A program made the translations under genes and the position numbers. The notes under the pieces are model-generated. The model was not told where the DNA came from. It saw only the letters and a list, made by a program, of their open reading frames with translations, and ran no database searches. This document shows positions 1 through 9,497 of a stretch of DNA of 64,000 bases, piece after piece (positions within the stretch are counted from its first letter, which is position 1; each line of letters opens with the position of its first letter). The DNA is from Streptococcus mitis (GTDB lineage: Bacteria; Bacillota; Bacilli; Lactobacillales; Streptococcaceae). The stretch covers positions 86,766 to 150,765 of the forward strand of contig NZ_CAMIAF010000002.1 in NCBI RefSeq assembly GCF_946190375.1. The letters run 5' to 3'.

Positions 1-631
1 TCTGCATTTCATGCGTAATCAAGACAACAGTCAAGCCTAATTTTTGGTTCAAATCTTGCAACAAGGCCAAAATCTGCTTGGTTGTCTTAGGGTCAAGGGC
101 AGAAGTTGACTCGTCTGAAATCAAGATTTTTGGATCATTTGCCAAAGCACGTGCAATGGCTACACGCTGTTTTTGCCCTCCAGATAGTTGTGAAGGGTAG
201 TTTTCAGCACGATCTGCCAAGCCGACCAAGTCCAACAACTTAGCTACTTTAGCTTTCTTTGCTTCCTTGCTGAGTCCAGAATGTTTAAGGGCAAAGGCTA
301 CATTCTCCTCTGCTGTCTTTTGGCTCATCAGGTTAAAATGCTGGAAAATCATCCCGATATCTTGACGTTTACGACGCAACTGCTCTGCCGTCAAGGTCAC
401 CTTGCCATCAAAAATCACATCATCGTCAATAGTAATTTTGCCTGCAGATGGTTTTTGCAAGAGGTTAATCACCCGTACAAGGGTTGATTTCCCTGCTCCA
501 GAATATCCAACAATTCCGTAGATATCCCCTTCTTGGATGTGAATGGTCACATCCTTGACCGCTGTGATGGTTCTCTTCTTCTGATGAAAAGTCACATCGA
601 TCTGATCTAACTTAATAATATCTCTACTCAT
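1..631 (-). CDS. metN: Methionine ABC transporter ATP-binding protein, 3' end beyond window
   Basis: ATPase subunit of the D-/L-methionine importer; it powers uptake with the MetQ lipoprotein encoded upstream and a permease that should lie beyond the window edge. Manual translation from the ATG at 631 gives about 210 residues of an ABC domain: Walker [10 protein letters not shown] near residue 44, signature LSGGQKQR and Walker [13 protein letters not shown], ending within the H-loop (ITHEMQ). The C-terminal NIL/ACT part is outside the window. The ATG overlaps the TAG stop of the peptidase gene in an 8-base ATGAGTAG junction, so translation is probably coupled. Family assignment is firm; the full length is unknown. 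Confidence 0.93.
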   Translation of the reverse strand, partial: MSRDIIKLDQIDVTFHQKKRTITAVKDVTIHIQEGDIYGIVGYSGAGKSTLVRVINLLQKPSAGKITIDDDVIFDGKVTLTAEQLRRKRQDIGMIFQHFNLMSQKTAEENVAFALKHSGLSKEAKKAKVAKLLDLVGLADRAENYPSQLSGGQKQRVAIARALANDPKILISDESTSALDPKTTKQILALLQDLNQKLGLTVVLITHEMQ

Positions 632-1997
632 AGCTTCTAATCAGCTCCTCTACTAATTCAATATGGGTGTAGTAATCGGCGATTCGCACATTCTCATCTC
701 CACCATGGTCTCGACTATTGGCATTTCCTAGACCGAAGGCCACCATTGGCACCTCTAGGGCATCAAAAACCGTATGCATAGGCCCTGTCCCTGCTGTAGT
801 CGGCAAGACTGAAACGCCCTGTGGATAGAATTTCTTGGCCAACTCGATCACATTAAGAATGGCTGGCGCGCTCATGTCGCTTCGATAGCTCATCTCTCCC
901 AAGGTATAGTATAATTCTACCTTATCAAAGCCATTTTTGTCTAGCTGTTTCCGAATTTTTTCCAGAACATCATGCGGTTCTAGACCAGGAACCAAACGAA
1001 CCTCTAGCTTAGCACTGGCTTCTGCTGGCAAAATCGTTTTAACTCCTTGTCCTTGATAGCCTGACTGAATTCCTTCGATATTAAGGGCTGGCTCGAAAAA
1101 GAAACGTTTTAGAAAGGCTGCACGGTCCTCTTGTAAGAGAGGCAATTCCAAACCATAAATCTGGCTGATTTCCCCTGGATTTCGTTGGGCATAGGTATCC
1201 ACCAAGGCCAATTCACGTTCATTTGGCTCTTGTACTTCTTCGTACAAACCTTCAACCAAGATACGACCATCTGCGGCACGAAGAGACTGTAGGGCTTGAA
1301 GGAGGTACCAGGGAGCTGACTCCACAACCCCACCATAACTAGAGTGGATATCCACATCCGCACTTTTCACCTTGGCATCAAAGGTCACAATCCCCTTATT
1401 TCCACCAGAAATTTCTAGCTGTTCCAAGGCATTTTTGGTCCCTTGTTCCCAGACCAACAAGTCTGCGCCACGAAGTTTATCAGCGTGCTTTTCCAGATAC
1501 TTATCTAGGTCTGTCGAAGCCGATTCCTCCGCTCCCTCCATGATAAAACTGATATTGACAGGCAGATCATCATGATGCTGCATGTATTTTCTCAAAGCGC
1601 TCAAACGAGCTGTGATATGACCCTTGTCGTCATCAACCCCACGCCCATACATGAAGCCATTGCGGATCGAAAGCGTAAAGGGTTCCTCTGTCCAGACCTG
1701 ATCCCCGTCCGCTGGCACAGTGTCATAGTGGTTATAGAAAATCAAGGTTTTGGCATCTGGACGCGAACTCTTGAAATGCGCCATGACAAAAGGCGCCGTG
1801 TAAGTCTCATCAATCTCCACTTCAGCCCCAACACGCTTAAAAATCTCACCCAGATAGTTTGCGACTTCTTTGAGACCCACCTGTTGGGCAAAGACCGACC
1901 TCTTAGAAATCAAGGTACGCAAAACCTCAAAATAATGCTGGGCCACATGATCCTTTTCAAATTTTTCAATCTGTTCTTGTTCGCTAGGAAAAACCAT
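624..1997 (-). CDS. M20 family metallopeptidase (dipeptidase-like)
   Basis: A 457-residue zinc peptidase of the M20/ArgE/DapE/CPG2 family, expected to act in the cytoplasm on a dipeptide or N-acylated amino acid. The metal-binding signatures are visible: HYDTVPADG (first His and Asp, about residues 90-98), [10 protein letters not shown] (bridging Asp) and EGAEES (catalytic Glu pair). It lies between metQ and metN, with an 8-base overlap into metN. The location suggests it frees methionine from imported peptides, but the substrate is inferred from context only. The start is the ATG at 1997; no other start is needed to give the family length. Confidence 0.9.
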   Translation of the reverse strand: MVFPSEQEQIEKFEKDHVAQHYFEVLRTLISKRSVFAQQVGLKEVANYLGEIFKRVGAEVEIDETYTAPFVMAHFKSSRPDAKTLIFYNHYDTVPADGDQVWTEEPFTLSIRNGFMYGRGVDDDKGHITARLSALRKYMQHHDDLPVNISFIMEGAEESASTDLDKYLEKHADKLRGADLLVWEQGTKNALEQLEISGGNKGIVTFDAKVKSADVDIHSSYGGVVESAPWYLLQALQSLRAADGRILVEGLYEEVQEPNERELALVDTYAQRNPGEISQIYGLELPLLQEDRAAFLKRFFFEPALNIEGIQSGYQGQGVKTILPAEASAKLEVRLVPGLEPHDVLEKIRKQLDKNGFDKVELYYTLGEMSYRSDMSAPAILNVIELAKKFYPQGVSVLPTTAGTGPMHTVFDALEVPMVAFGLGNANSRDHGGDENVRIADYYTHIELVEELIRSYE

Positions 1998-2093
1998 ATT
2001 CTCTCTACCTTTCTATGAACTACTCTTCCTGACAATCCATGCTCTATACAAAAGCAAGAGGTGGAATTTTCTCTCCCACCTCCCTGTTTCTTA

Positions 2094-2948
2094 TTACCAA
2101 ACTGGTTGATCCAAACCGTCTGATGTTTCTTCGATAACTTTTTTCACGTCATCTGTGTGGTAAGCTGCGATCACTTTCTTGATAGCATCAGCCTTAGGTG
2201 ATGTTTCCCAATCTTTTTTCGCAACGATGATGTTGTACCATTGTTTTGAGTTTTCATCAGCTTGTTCTTTGAAAAGTGCTTTCTTGTAGTCCAATTTTGC
2301 TTCCGTAACGAAGGTATTGTTTACAACGGCAGCGTCAACTGATGACAATGAACGTGCTGTTTGGCTAGCATCCAATTCGGTGATTTTCAAGTTCTTTGGA
2401 TTTTCTTTGATGTTAGCAACTGTTGCAAGAGCAGTTCCTGAAACGTCCAATTTAATCAAGCCAGCTGATTGAAGCAAGTAAAGCGCACGGCTTTCGTTTG
2501 TAGCATCGTTCGGTACAGCGATTTCTCCGTTTGCTGGGATGTCTTCTACTTTAGTGTACTTGTTGTCACTTCCATTCAAACCTGAGTAAAGGCGGATTGG
2601 AGAGATGTAAGTATCAGCAATCGCTACAAGGTCTTTTCCGTTTTCTTTGTTCCAGTTGTTCAAGAAGTTATAGTGTTGGAAAGCGTTCAAGTCTACTTCG
2701 CCATCAGCAGTTGCCTTGTTTGGTTGTGAGTAGTCTGTGAACTCTGTAAATTCCAAAGTAATACCGTCTTTTTTAACCAATTCTTGAACTTTATCCCAAC
2801 GAGCTTCTTCAGAACCGCTACGGTTAACAGTTGCGATTTTGATAGTTGTTGCATTGTCTGCTTTCTTTTCTGAGTTTCCGCAAGCTGCAAGAGCCAAACC
2901 TGCGACGGTAGCAAGGGCTGCTACACCAAGCCATTTTTTGATTTTCAT
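2094..2948 (-). CDS. metQ: Methionine-binding lipoprotein MetQ
   Basis: Substrate-binding lipoprotein (284 aa, NlpA family) of the methionine ABC importer. The N-terminus is a lipoprotein signal peptide with a lipobox, LALAACGN, so Cys-23 is the expected lipidated residue anchoring it to the outer face of the membrane. Downstream come motifs usual for NlpA proteins, such as DLNAFQHYNFLNNW and IAVPNDATNESRALYLLQSAG. AAGGAG precedes the ATG. It heads the metQ-peptidase-metN operon; a MET-box and a sigma-70-like promoter lie upstream, which fits methionine-responsive control. In pneumococcus this gene is the main methionine-binding protein. Confidence 0.95.
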   Translation of the reverse strand: MKIKKWLGVAALATVAGLALAACGNSEKKADNATTIKIATVNRSGSEEARWDKVQELVKKDGITLEFTEFTDYSQPNKATADGEVDLNAFQHYNFLNNWNKENGKDLVAIADTYISPIRLYSGLNGSDNKYTKVEDIPANGEIAVPNDATNESRALYLLQSAGLIKLDVSGTALATVANIKENPKNLKITELDASQTARSLSSVDAAVVNNTFVTEAKLDYKKALFKEQADENSKQWYNIIVAKKDWETSPKADAIKKVIAAYHTDDVKKVIEETSDGLDQPVW

Positions 2949-2979
2949 GATTCTTTCTCCTTAAAAATAATACCGTACT

Positions 2980-3008
2980 AGTATCTCACAATTTGTTTGA
3001 TTTCACAA
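2980..3008 (-). promoter_or_regulatory. Probable metQ promoter with inverted repeat
   Basis: On the minus strand TTGTGA (3008-3003) and GATACT (2985-2980) are separated by 17 bases, about 30 bases before the metQ start. A 7-base inverted repeat, CAATTTG/CAAATTG (2989-2995 and 3006-3012), overlaps the -35 and spacer and could be an operator or incidental. Confidence 0.5.
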
Positions 3009-3030
3009 ATTGTTATTAGATAGTCAGATA

Positions 3031-3047
3031 TATAGTTTAAAACTATA
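3031..3047. promoter_or_regulatory. MET-box (MetR/MtaR-type operator)
   Basis: A 17-base palindrome, TATAGTTTAAAACTATA, matches the streptococcal MET-box recognised by the LysR-type methionine regulator (MetR/MtaR). It sits just upstream of the proposed -35 of metQ, the place expected for an activator of this family. Confidence 0.75.
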
Positions 3048-3061
3048 TCCCTAAAAACTGA

Positions 3062-3095
3062 GAAATCATCCATCTTACTCAGAATGGATGATTTC
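3062..3095 (-). terminator. Rho-independent terminator after the gshT-like gene
   Basis: A 12-bp stem, GAAATCATCCAT with ATGGATGATTTC, 10-base loop, followed on the minus strand by TCAGTTTTT. It lies directly after the stop of the upstream minus-strand lipoprotein gene. Confidence 0.7.
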
Positions 3096-3101
3096 AAGAA
3101 A

Positions 3102-3965
<864 letters not shown>

Positions 3966-4037
3966 TTAACAGAAAAAGAGCATTTACGCCATTATATGAT
4001 ATCTATCTCTGTGATAGGTTTTCTTTATGGCTGATTT

Positions 4038-4187
4038 ATACTCAATGAAAATCAAAGAGCAAACTAGGAAGCTAGCCGTAGGTTGCTCAAAGCACTGCTT
4101 TGAGGTTGTAGATAGAACTGACGAAGTCAGTAACATATATACGGTAAGGCGACGCTGACGTGGTTTGAAGAGATTTTCGAAGAGTAT
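4038..4187 (-). repeat. BOX element (boxA-boxB-boxC)
   Basis: About 150 bases bounded by ATACTCAATGAAAATC (boxC end, left) and GATTTTCGAAGAGTAT (boxA end, right), with one boxB-like segment around TGACGAAGTCAG. This is the dispersed pneumococcal BOX repeat, a non-coding miniature element. It abuts the azlD stop codon (4187-4189) and fills most of the space to the gshT-like gene. Confidence 0.9.
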
Positions 4188-4510
4188 TAAAAGACCAAAC
4201 GCAAGACGGCAATCAAAACCACTCCAAAGAGAACTGTTCCGACTAGATTGCGGTAGCGAAAGGCTACCCAAGCTGTTGGAAAGATGGCTAAGAAGTCCAG
4301 CCATTTGATTTGAGGAAGACTCCCAACCTTGCCTGTCACTACACTTGAAAGAATCAAGGCAAAGATAATAGAAACGGGCAAGAACTTCAAAAAACGTTCA
4401 ACAATCGCAGGCAGACCCTTATACTTGACCAAGATGAAGGGAATCATACGGGGAATCCAAGTCACAAGACCAGAGAAAATAACTGCTAATAAAAGATACT
4501 TACTGACCAT
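4187..4510 (-). CDS. azlD: Branched-chain amino-acid exporter small subunit AzlD
   Basis: A 107-residue, very hydrophobic protein with about four membrane segments, matching the AzlD/YgaH family that pairs with AzlC to export branched-chain amino acids and analogues. The conserved opening ...WIPRMIPFILVKYKGLPAIVERFLKFLP is typical of the family. It overlaps the 3' end of azlC by 11 bases, so the two are translated together. Its stop codon lies at the edge of a BOX element. Confidence 0.88.
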   Translation of the reverse strand: MVSKYLLLAVIFSGLVTWIPRMIPFILVKYKGLPAIVERFLKFLPVSIIFALILSSVVTGKVGSLPQIKWLDFLAIFPTAWVAFRYRNLVGTVLFGVVLIAVLRLVF

Positions 4511-5195
4511 CTAAAACCACCCCCATTGTACAACCTAGCAAGGTCGCAAACAGAACAGCTAGTGACTGAGACACCACTGTCAAGAGTAAAAAGAAGGACA
4601 CCGCAACAACTGCTAAGATAATGAGCAGATTGCGGACAGGAATCCGTCTTTGCATAATCTGGAATTGCGAAGCAAAAATTCCAATGAACATCCCAACCAG
4701 GGCAAAATCCAATCCAAAGATTTCTGGATTTGGCAGCAGACCACCCAGAGCCGTTCCGACAACTGTTCCCACAAACCAAGCCACATAGCTGTTGAGATTG
4801 TTTCCATGCATCCACATAGGATTGACCTTGTCTGTATGGGCTAATTCACCCATCAAAACGCCGTAAGTCTCATCTGTCAAGAGACTAGACATACCGATAT
4901 TTTGCCAGAGACTAGTATGACGGAAATAGGTCGACGCATGCAAGCTCAGCAAAAAGAGACGCAAATTAATCAAAAAAACCGTCATAGCAATAGCTGCCAC
5001 AGGTGCTTGAACCGCAATCAGTGCCAACATGGCAAACTGGGCGCTCCCAGCATAAACAAAGAGGCTCATCAAGCCCATCTCAACAGGTGTTACATAGGGC
5101 GCACCAATAATCCCACAGGCCAGGCCGATACTGACATAACCAAGGGCTGTTGGCATGGCTGCCTGCGCCCCCTCCCAAAATCCTTTTTCTTTCAT
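4500..5195 (-). CDS. azlC: Branched-chain amino-acid exporter large subunit AzlC
   Basis: A 231-residue membrane protein of the AzlC/YgaZ family, the larger partner of AzlD. Family hallmarks include ALGYVSIGLACGIIGA near the N-terminus, FVYAGSAQFAMLAL, and LLTDETYGVLMGE in the middle. An ATG 12 bases further upstream is possible, but GAGGAGAAAG sits directly before the ATG at 5195, so I take that start. Forms a two-gene operon with azlD. Confidence 0.9.
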   Translation of the reverse strand: MKEKGFWEGAQAAMPTALGYVSIGLACGIIGAPYVTPVEMGLMSLFVYAGSAQFAMLALIAVQAPVAAIAMTVFLINLRLFLLSLHASTYFRHTSLWQNIGMSSLLTDETYGVLMGELAHTDKVNPMWMHGNNLNSYVAWFVGTVVGTALGGLLPNPEIFGLDFALVGMFIGIFASQFQIMQRRIPVRNLLIILAVVAVSFFLLLTVVSQSLAVLFATLLGCTMGVVLDGQ

Positions 5196-5305
5196 CTTTC
5201 TCCTCATATTGTCTTAATAAATGGGCTGAATCAGTTCCAGCCACAGCATGGACTATTATAACACATTCAGGAAAGAGAAAAAAGTCTGCTGATTGTAGCT
5301 ATCAT

Positions 5306-5326
5306 AAAAAGACTGGCAATCCAGTC
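5306..5326 (-). terminator. Terminator of the VP1-like operon
   Basis: Stem GACTGG with CCAGTC, 4-base loop, followed on the minus strand by TTTTTATG, 28 bases after the MFS gene stop. It closes the operon that begins with the double-glycine peptide at 8240. Confidence 0.75.
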
Positions 5327-5353
5327 TCAAACATATATTATAGAAATTCTCCG

Positions 5354-6580
5354 TTAGATACTTTCACGAATATTCAAGAGCATGGCAAAGGCAACTAGAA
5401 GAAATAGCAATAAAACAAAGCTAACTACCAAAGTTCCAAAGCTAGTCGCAATGGTTACCAAAGCTATTGTAAATAAGCTAGGTAAAACAACCGTAATAGC
5501 ACCGATAGAGGATTGAACTGCTCCCATTGACTCCTCAGGTATTTGTTTAAAAACGAGTTCCTGTAATCGAGGAGAGAGAATACCTGCGAAAAAGGCATCC
5601 AAGGCACTAAAGATAAGAATCCAGTCAAAACGAACTGTGGCAAATCCTACTAGAAGAAGCAACTGGATAACAAGTGAGGCATATAGAGCTGTTTTTATAG
5701 AAATCGTATTTTTCAGATAGCCACTCACAAGACTTCCGACAATAAGGGCTGCTAATTCAAGAGTGGATAACAAGGCAAGAGATTGACCTGTTTGTAAATT
5801 CAAAAAGGGTTGATTTCTCAAAAACAGAGTAGAAACAGGAACTGTAACATTTATCACTGCTTGACTAATAGAGATAATAAACAAAACCAAGAGCACCTTA
5901 TTCATATTCCATATCAATTTCGATGATTGGAGCAGATGCTGGCAAAAGGATTTTACAGAGAGTCCTTCTTGATAGCTAATCGTTTTTTCTACTTTCAAGA
6001 GATCATTTTTTATGAAGAGGATACCTAAAAATGCGATTAAAAAGGTAAGAGCGTTCAGTGAGGAAATAAACTGGATGGATAGAATACCTAATAAGACTCC
6101 TCCTAAAATATTACTGATTGTTTTCACCAAACTAACAGTTGACTGTTTAAATCCAATAGCTTCTGCCAGATGATCTTGCCCAATAATTCTAATGAAAATC
6201 GGAGTGAGCATGGCGCCTGAAAAATAACTCAATGTGTCAGACAAGAGGTTAATCAGACAAATAAAGGTTACTAGCAACAAGGAAAAAGACTGCCCTGAAA
6301 GCGATAGGGACACTATAGAGTAAAGCAAAAATTTTGTAAAACTAATGACTGTGTATTTCAAGACACGATGATGTTGAAAATCCGCCAAAACTCCCAGAAA
6401 GATTTGTAGAACTTGGGGAAGGGTTTCTGAAATCGTGATAAGTAAAATCGCCAAAGGGGCAAAAGAGGCATCTGCCACATAATTCAAAAAAGCCAGATAA
6501 AAAATCGTATCCCCAATCGTTGAAATCCACTGGTTGATGGTTAATTGCCTAAAATCTCTATTTTGAAGAAATACTTTCAT
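5354..6580 (-). CDS. MFS transporter, last gene of the VP1-like operon
   Basis: A 408-residue major facilitator protein with about 12 hydrophobic segments, resembling MFS_3 exporters (N-terminal NQWISTIGDTIFYLAF; loop LADFQHHRVLKY after helix 2). The substrate cannot be read from the sequence. AAGGAG lies just before the ATG at 6580 (a GTG one codon earlier is less likely). It is the last of four same-strand genes starting with a double-glycine peptide, so export of a peptide or resistance to it is a plausible but unproven role. Confidence 0.8.
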   Translation of the reverse strand: MKVFLQNRDFRQLTINQWISTIGDTIFYLAFLNYVADASFAPLAILLITISETLPQVLQIFLGVLADFQHHRVLKYTVISFTKFLLYSIVSLSLSGQSFSLLLVTFICLINLLSDTLSYFSGAMLTPIFIRIIGQDHLAEAIGFKQSTVSLVKTISNILGGVLLGILSIQFISSLNALTFLIAFLGILFIKNDLLKVEKTISYQEGLSVKSFCQHLLQSSKLIWNMNKVLLVLFIISISQAVINVTVPVSTLFLRNQPFLNLQTGQSLALLSTLELAALIVGSLVSGYLKNTISIKTALYASLVIQLLLLVGFATVRFDWILIFSALDAFFAGILSPRLQELVFKQIPEESMGAVQSSIGAITVVLPSLFTIALVTIATSFGTLVVSFVLLLFLLVAFAMLLNIRESI

Positions 6581-6648
6581 CACAACTCCTTTTTAAATTC
6601 AAATGGGAATCTTTCCCCAAGGATAGACCGCGATACTACTAACAACCA

Positions 6649-7314
6649 TTACAGTAACATCAAAATCTGACCAATGCCATTATAGACTATATGCAGCCCA
6701 ATAGGCCAATAAATAGACTTTGTCACTCTAAACAGGACAGCAAATATGAGTCCGCCACCCATATAGAAGACAAAGTCTGTCAATACCCAACCATGATTAC
6801 TAATGTGCAAGACACCAAATAAAGTAGCCGAACCAAGTACATCTAATCCCCATTTCTTCCCTTTTTCCAGAGCAGTCATCACTAATCCACGATAAATCAT
6901 GTCTTCAAAAATGGGACCTGCAATCACAGGATAAAAAAAATACATCAAAAATGCCGTAGCTCCTGTAAAAGTAGGAGCAGCATGTTGATAAGAAATTTCA
7001 TTTCGAGTAGGTGGGAAAAGAAAAAAGGTGACAAAATTCCAAGCAACAAAAGCAAGCAGAGCTAGGAAGGAATAGAAAAGATAGGATCCTTTAAACTTTC
7101 TACTGTTGATTTTCTGCCATTTACCTGACCAAATCATAATAACAAAAGCAAATAGAACCACAAGAAAATGCAACATCATATCCGACAGATAATAGGTAAA
7201 GTCAGATAGACCAAGAGCAAAGTCGCTAGATAAAACCAGACCACTGAACTTCTGGTCAGCAATAACTAGTAGAGCGGCTATAATAAAATAGTATTTAGAA
7301 ATTATCTTTTTCAT
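6649..7314 (-). CDS. CPBP family intramembrane protein (second copy)
   Basis: A 221-residue polytopic protein of the CPBP (CAAX protease/bacteriocin-processing, Abi) family. Motif 1 reads FEDMIYRG, with Asp in place of the usual second Glu of EExxxR; motif 2 is FGVLH (FxxxH). Such proteins beside streptococcal peptide genes are thought to process peptides or give self-immunity. It is a paralogue of the neighbouring 224-residue protein, 11 bases upstream, which keeps the full EE motif. The Glu-to-Asp change may reduce activity or be neutral. Confidence 0.85.
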   Translation of the reverse strand: MKKIISKYYFIIAALLVIADQKFSGLVLSSDFALGLSDFTYYLSDMMLHFLVVLFAFVIMIWSGKWQKINSRKFKGSYLFYSFLALLAFVAWNFVTFFLFPPTRNEISYQHAAPTFTGATAFLMYFFYPVIAGPIFEDMIYRGLVMTALEKGKKWGLDVLGSATLFGVLHISNHGWVLTDFVFYMGGGLIFAVLFRVTKSIYWPIGLHIVYNGIGQILMLL

Positions 7315-7325
7315 ATTTCATCTTT

Positions 7326-8000
7326 CTAATATCCAAACACCAATAAGCTCACGATAATTAAAAAGGTATTCCACAAGATGTGAAGTGCCATTGACCAATA
7401 AATTGAACGTGTATAACGAAAGAGAATACAGAGTAGCAGACCTGCTCCTGCATAAACGATGAAGTCTGTTAAAACCCATCCATATTGTAAAACATGGATG
7501 AGACTAAAGAGTGTGGAAGAAATAATGGCATCAATATAGTATTTTTTAAATTTAGATAGGGCTGTCATCAGAAGACCACGGAAAACTAACTCCTCAACTA
7601 TCGGAGCAATAAGACTGCCATAGAGAATACGTGTCACAAAATAACTAATTCCCGTCAAATTGGCTACGGCTTCTTTTATAGCACTACTATTTTGTGTGCT
7701 GGGAAAGATCCTAGTCGTTATATTTACCCACAAAAACATCAATATAAAGGAAAGAAAGAAGATACCCAGATAGGACCAACGAAACTGAAATCGACCGTAA
7801 TCTTTCCAACGTTGACTCTTAACAAGAAGCACAGTACTAGCAATTCCTTCAATTACTATCAATAAAATTTGAATCCCATAAAATCCAAAATCTGATAATT
7901 GATCCATAAACTCTAATCTCACTACTAAACTAAAAATCAAGTAATAAGACATAAGTACCAAAATGGTTCCTAGGTAAAATTTCGTTTCTCCCCTTTTCAT
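7326..8000 (-). CDS. CPBP family intramembrane metalloprotease
   Basis: A 224-residue membrane protein of the CPBP/Abi family with the full motif set: VEELVFRG (EExxxR), FSLIH (FxxxH) and a C-terminal HILWN segment, across about six to seven hydrophobic helices. It follows the double-glycine peptide gene by 18 bases and precedes its paralogue, so all are probably one transcript under Rgg/SHP control. Likely job: peptide maturation, export help or immunity; the sequence does not decide which. Confidence 0.88.
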   Translation of the reverse strand: MKRGETKFYLGTILVLMSYYLIFSLVVRLEFMDQLSDFGFYGIQILLIVIEGIASTVLLVKSQRWKDYGRFQFRWSYLGIFFLSFILMFLWVNITTRIFPSTQNSSAIKEAVANLTGISYFVTRILYGSLIAPIVEELVFRGLLMTALSKFKKYYIDAIISSTLFSLIHVLQYGWVLTDFIVYAGAGLLLCILFRYTRSIYWSMALHILWNTFLIIVSLLVFGY

Positions 8001-8018
8001 AGTTTCTTCTCCTAAATA

Positions 8019-8240
8019 TTAGTTACGGCGTTTTCCAAACAGTCCTTCAATCAGCCCATTAGTCCAATCAAATGCCCCATAAGGTCTGGGACTAATACCT
8101 CTACCTCCCCAAGCAGGCAAAGCACTGCCACCACAACCAATATTTTCACCCACGCAAACCGAAGTGATATTTCCTCCTCTAACATCTTGCAACTCAGTTT
8201 CTGTCAATTCCATTGTTTCTGCAAATTGTAAATTTAACAT
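8019..8240 (-). CDS. Double-glycine leader peptide (VP1-like)
   Basis: A 73-residue precursor. The leader MLNLQFAETMELTETELQDVRGG ends in the Gly-Gly signal cut by peptidase-containing ABC exporters; the predicted product is about 50 residues, Gly-rich, with two cysteines (SVCVGENIGCGG) and a basic tail (GKRRN). In pneumococcus the gene in this position next to Rgg144 encodes the secreted virulence peptide VP1, and I assign it by analogy. No exporter is in this operon, so an exporter encoded elsewhere would be needed. The extended -10 and conserved box upstream are described separately. Confidence 0.8.
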   Translation of the reverse strand: MLNLQFAETMELTETELQDVRGGNITSVCVGENIGCGGSALPAWGGRGISPRPYGAFDWTNGLIEGLFGKRRN

Positions 8241-8319
8241 CTTTTACACTCCTTCAATTGTTTTCTTCTTGTAAACCACTTCTGCGACCTAGGATTTGCT
8301 TCAAATGTTTTACAAGGTC

Positions 8320-8429
8320 AGTATAACATGGAAATTGGCTTATTTTAGAAAATCGCATATTTGATATTTTTTCTTATAGAAATTTCACATTTGCGATTTT
8401 GGTAGATTTGATTATTTCACTGGTATAAT
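8320..8429. promoter_or_regulatory. Divergent Rgg-type promoters for vp1-like and shp genes
   Basis: Minus strand: extended -10 TGTTATACT (8328-8320) for the peptide operon. Plus strand: extended -10 TGGTATAAT (8421-8429) for shp. Each has the box TGCGATTTT ending exactly 23 bases before its -10 hexamer (8357-8349 on minus; 8392-8400 on plus), and neither has a good -35. This is the layout of activator-dependent Rgg promoters. Confidence 0.7.
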
Positions 8430-8457
8430 AAAGTTACTACTAACAAGGAGGGATATA

Positions 8458-8538
8458 ATGATGAAGAAAAGAAAAATCCAACTGATACTCCTGCTTATTT
8501 CGGAGTGGGTGATCGTCTTCCCGTTTCTAATTAATTGA
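8458..8538 (+). CDS. shp: Short hydrophobic peptide pheromone (SHP)
   Basis: A 26-codon gene starting MMKKRKIQ, followed by a hydrophobic core and ending EWVIVFPFLIN. It has a perfect AAGGAGG six bases before the ATG and an extended -10 upstream. It runs convergently to the rgg gene and overlaps its 3' end by 8 bases (8531-8538), the standard shp/rgg arrangement. The C-terminus resembles the pneumococcal SHP144 pheromone (EWVIVIPFLTNL, from memory), differing at several residues. By the family model it is exported, trimmed, re-imported by an oligopeptide permease, and binds Rgg. Confidence 0.88.
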   Translation: MMKKRKIQLILLLISEWVIVFPFLIN

Positions 8539-9394
8539 TAAGTTCTTTGTATTGCTGAAAACGCAATTCGAAGAGGGCTATCAATTGTGGATTTTCTAAT
8601 ATTTGCAGAGATTGGATAAAGTGTTCAATCTCTTTTTGATTGCTTCCTTTGGTTTGAAGAAAGACACTCATCTTCTTTAAAAACTGCCACGATACTTTTT
8701 CAAAAACATCGTATGGACGAAGCATGCTCTCCAACTCGGCCTCAAAGATTGGAATATAAGAAAATAGCTTACGCTCCATGAGTTCTGATATAATATTCAG
8801 AAATCCACTTTTCATATACAGTCTATTATGTACTAACTCTTTAAATTCTTTGGATTTTTCAAGTAAGGAAGTTGATAAAAAAATCAGATCTTGATTTCTC
8901 AAGAAAGGCATAGTATTGCAGAAAAGATAGAGTTCAAACCAAGTCCAAGATTCAATAGCATAGAGATAGATGGTCAGAAACTCCCTATCCTCCTCTGCTA
9001 GCGAATAGCTTTTATCTAAGGAATGGAGTGCGTTTTTAATTACAATAGCATTCAAACAACGATAGGTCTGCGCCATCTGTTCTTGCTCGACTTCCTCCAA
9101 CAGTTGCTCTAAGCCAGCAATATCTTGATGGGCAAAGCGATCCACAACCTTTCTACCAATTCGCATATGTGGAGATTCTTGATAGTTGTTGAGCTTGTGC
9201 CCAAACTCATCAAAGGTCACATTTATACCTTGGATAGCTAGGATTAGCTTGTCCGCAGATAGCATAGACTGCCCTAGTTCAAACTTGGACAACTGAGAAG
9301 CTGTTAGTCCCTCACAGGCCACATCTGACTGCTTGAGTTTTCTCGCCAAGCGCAATTCCTTGTAAAATTCCCCCAATTCCATTCTCTCAATCAT
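8531..9394 (-). CDS. rgg: Rgg-family quorum-sensing regulator (Rgg144-like)
   Basis: A 287-residue cytoplasmic regulator: N-terminal XRE helix-turn-helix (about residues 5-60, with KQSDVACEGLTASQLSKFELG) followed by an all-helical TPR-like peptide-binding region. The start at 9394 is chosen because AGGAGGTGG precedes it; the frame is open 24 bases further up. Its own extended -10 (TGATATAAT, minus strand 9427-9419) gives a short leader. It is convergent with, and overlaps, shp, so it should bind the mature SHP and switch on shp and the divergent VP1-like operon. Confidence 0.88.
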   Translation of the reverse strand: MIERMELGEFYKELRLARKLKQSDVACEGLTASQLSKFELGQSMLSADKLILAIQGINVTFDEFGHKLNNYQESPHMRIGRKVVDRFAHQDIAGLEQLLEEVEQEQMAQTYRCLNAIVIKNALHSLDKSYSLAEEDREFLTIYLYAIESWTWFELYLFCNTMPFLRNQDLIFLSTSLLEKSKEFKELVHNRLYMKSGFLNIISELMERKLFSYIPIFEAELESMLRPYDVFEKVSWQFLKKMSVFLQTKGSNQKEIEHFIQSLQILENPQLIALFELRFQQYKELIN

Positions 9395-9470
9395 CTGACC
9401 ACCTCCTAGATTTTGCATATTATATCATTATTTTTATGGTTTTGTCAAAATATTCTGACATTTAAGAGAG

Positions 9471-9495
9471 CAAAAAAGCCAGCCTTAAGCTGACT
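9471..9495 (-). terminator. Terminator of the tsaB-rimI-tsaD operon
   Basis: Stem GTCAGC with GCTGGC (one G-T pair), 5-base loop, followed by TTTTTT on the minus strand, three bases after the tsaD stop. Confidence 0.75.
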
Positions 9496-9497
9496 CC

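Noticed and set aside
1572-2018. 148-codon plus-strand frame antisense to the M20 peptidase
   Set aside because: Shadow of a well-supported gene; composition and lack of motifs argue against coding.
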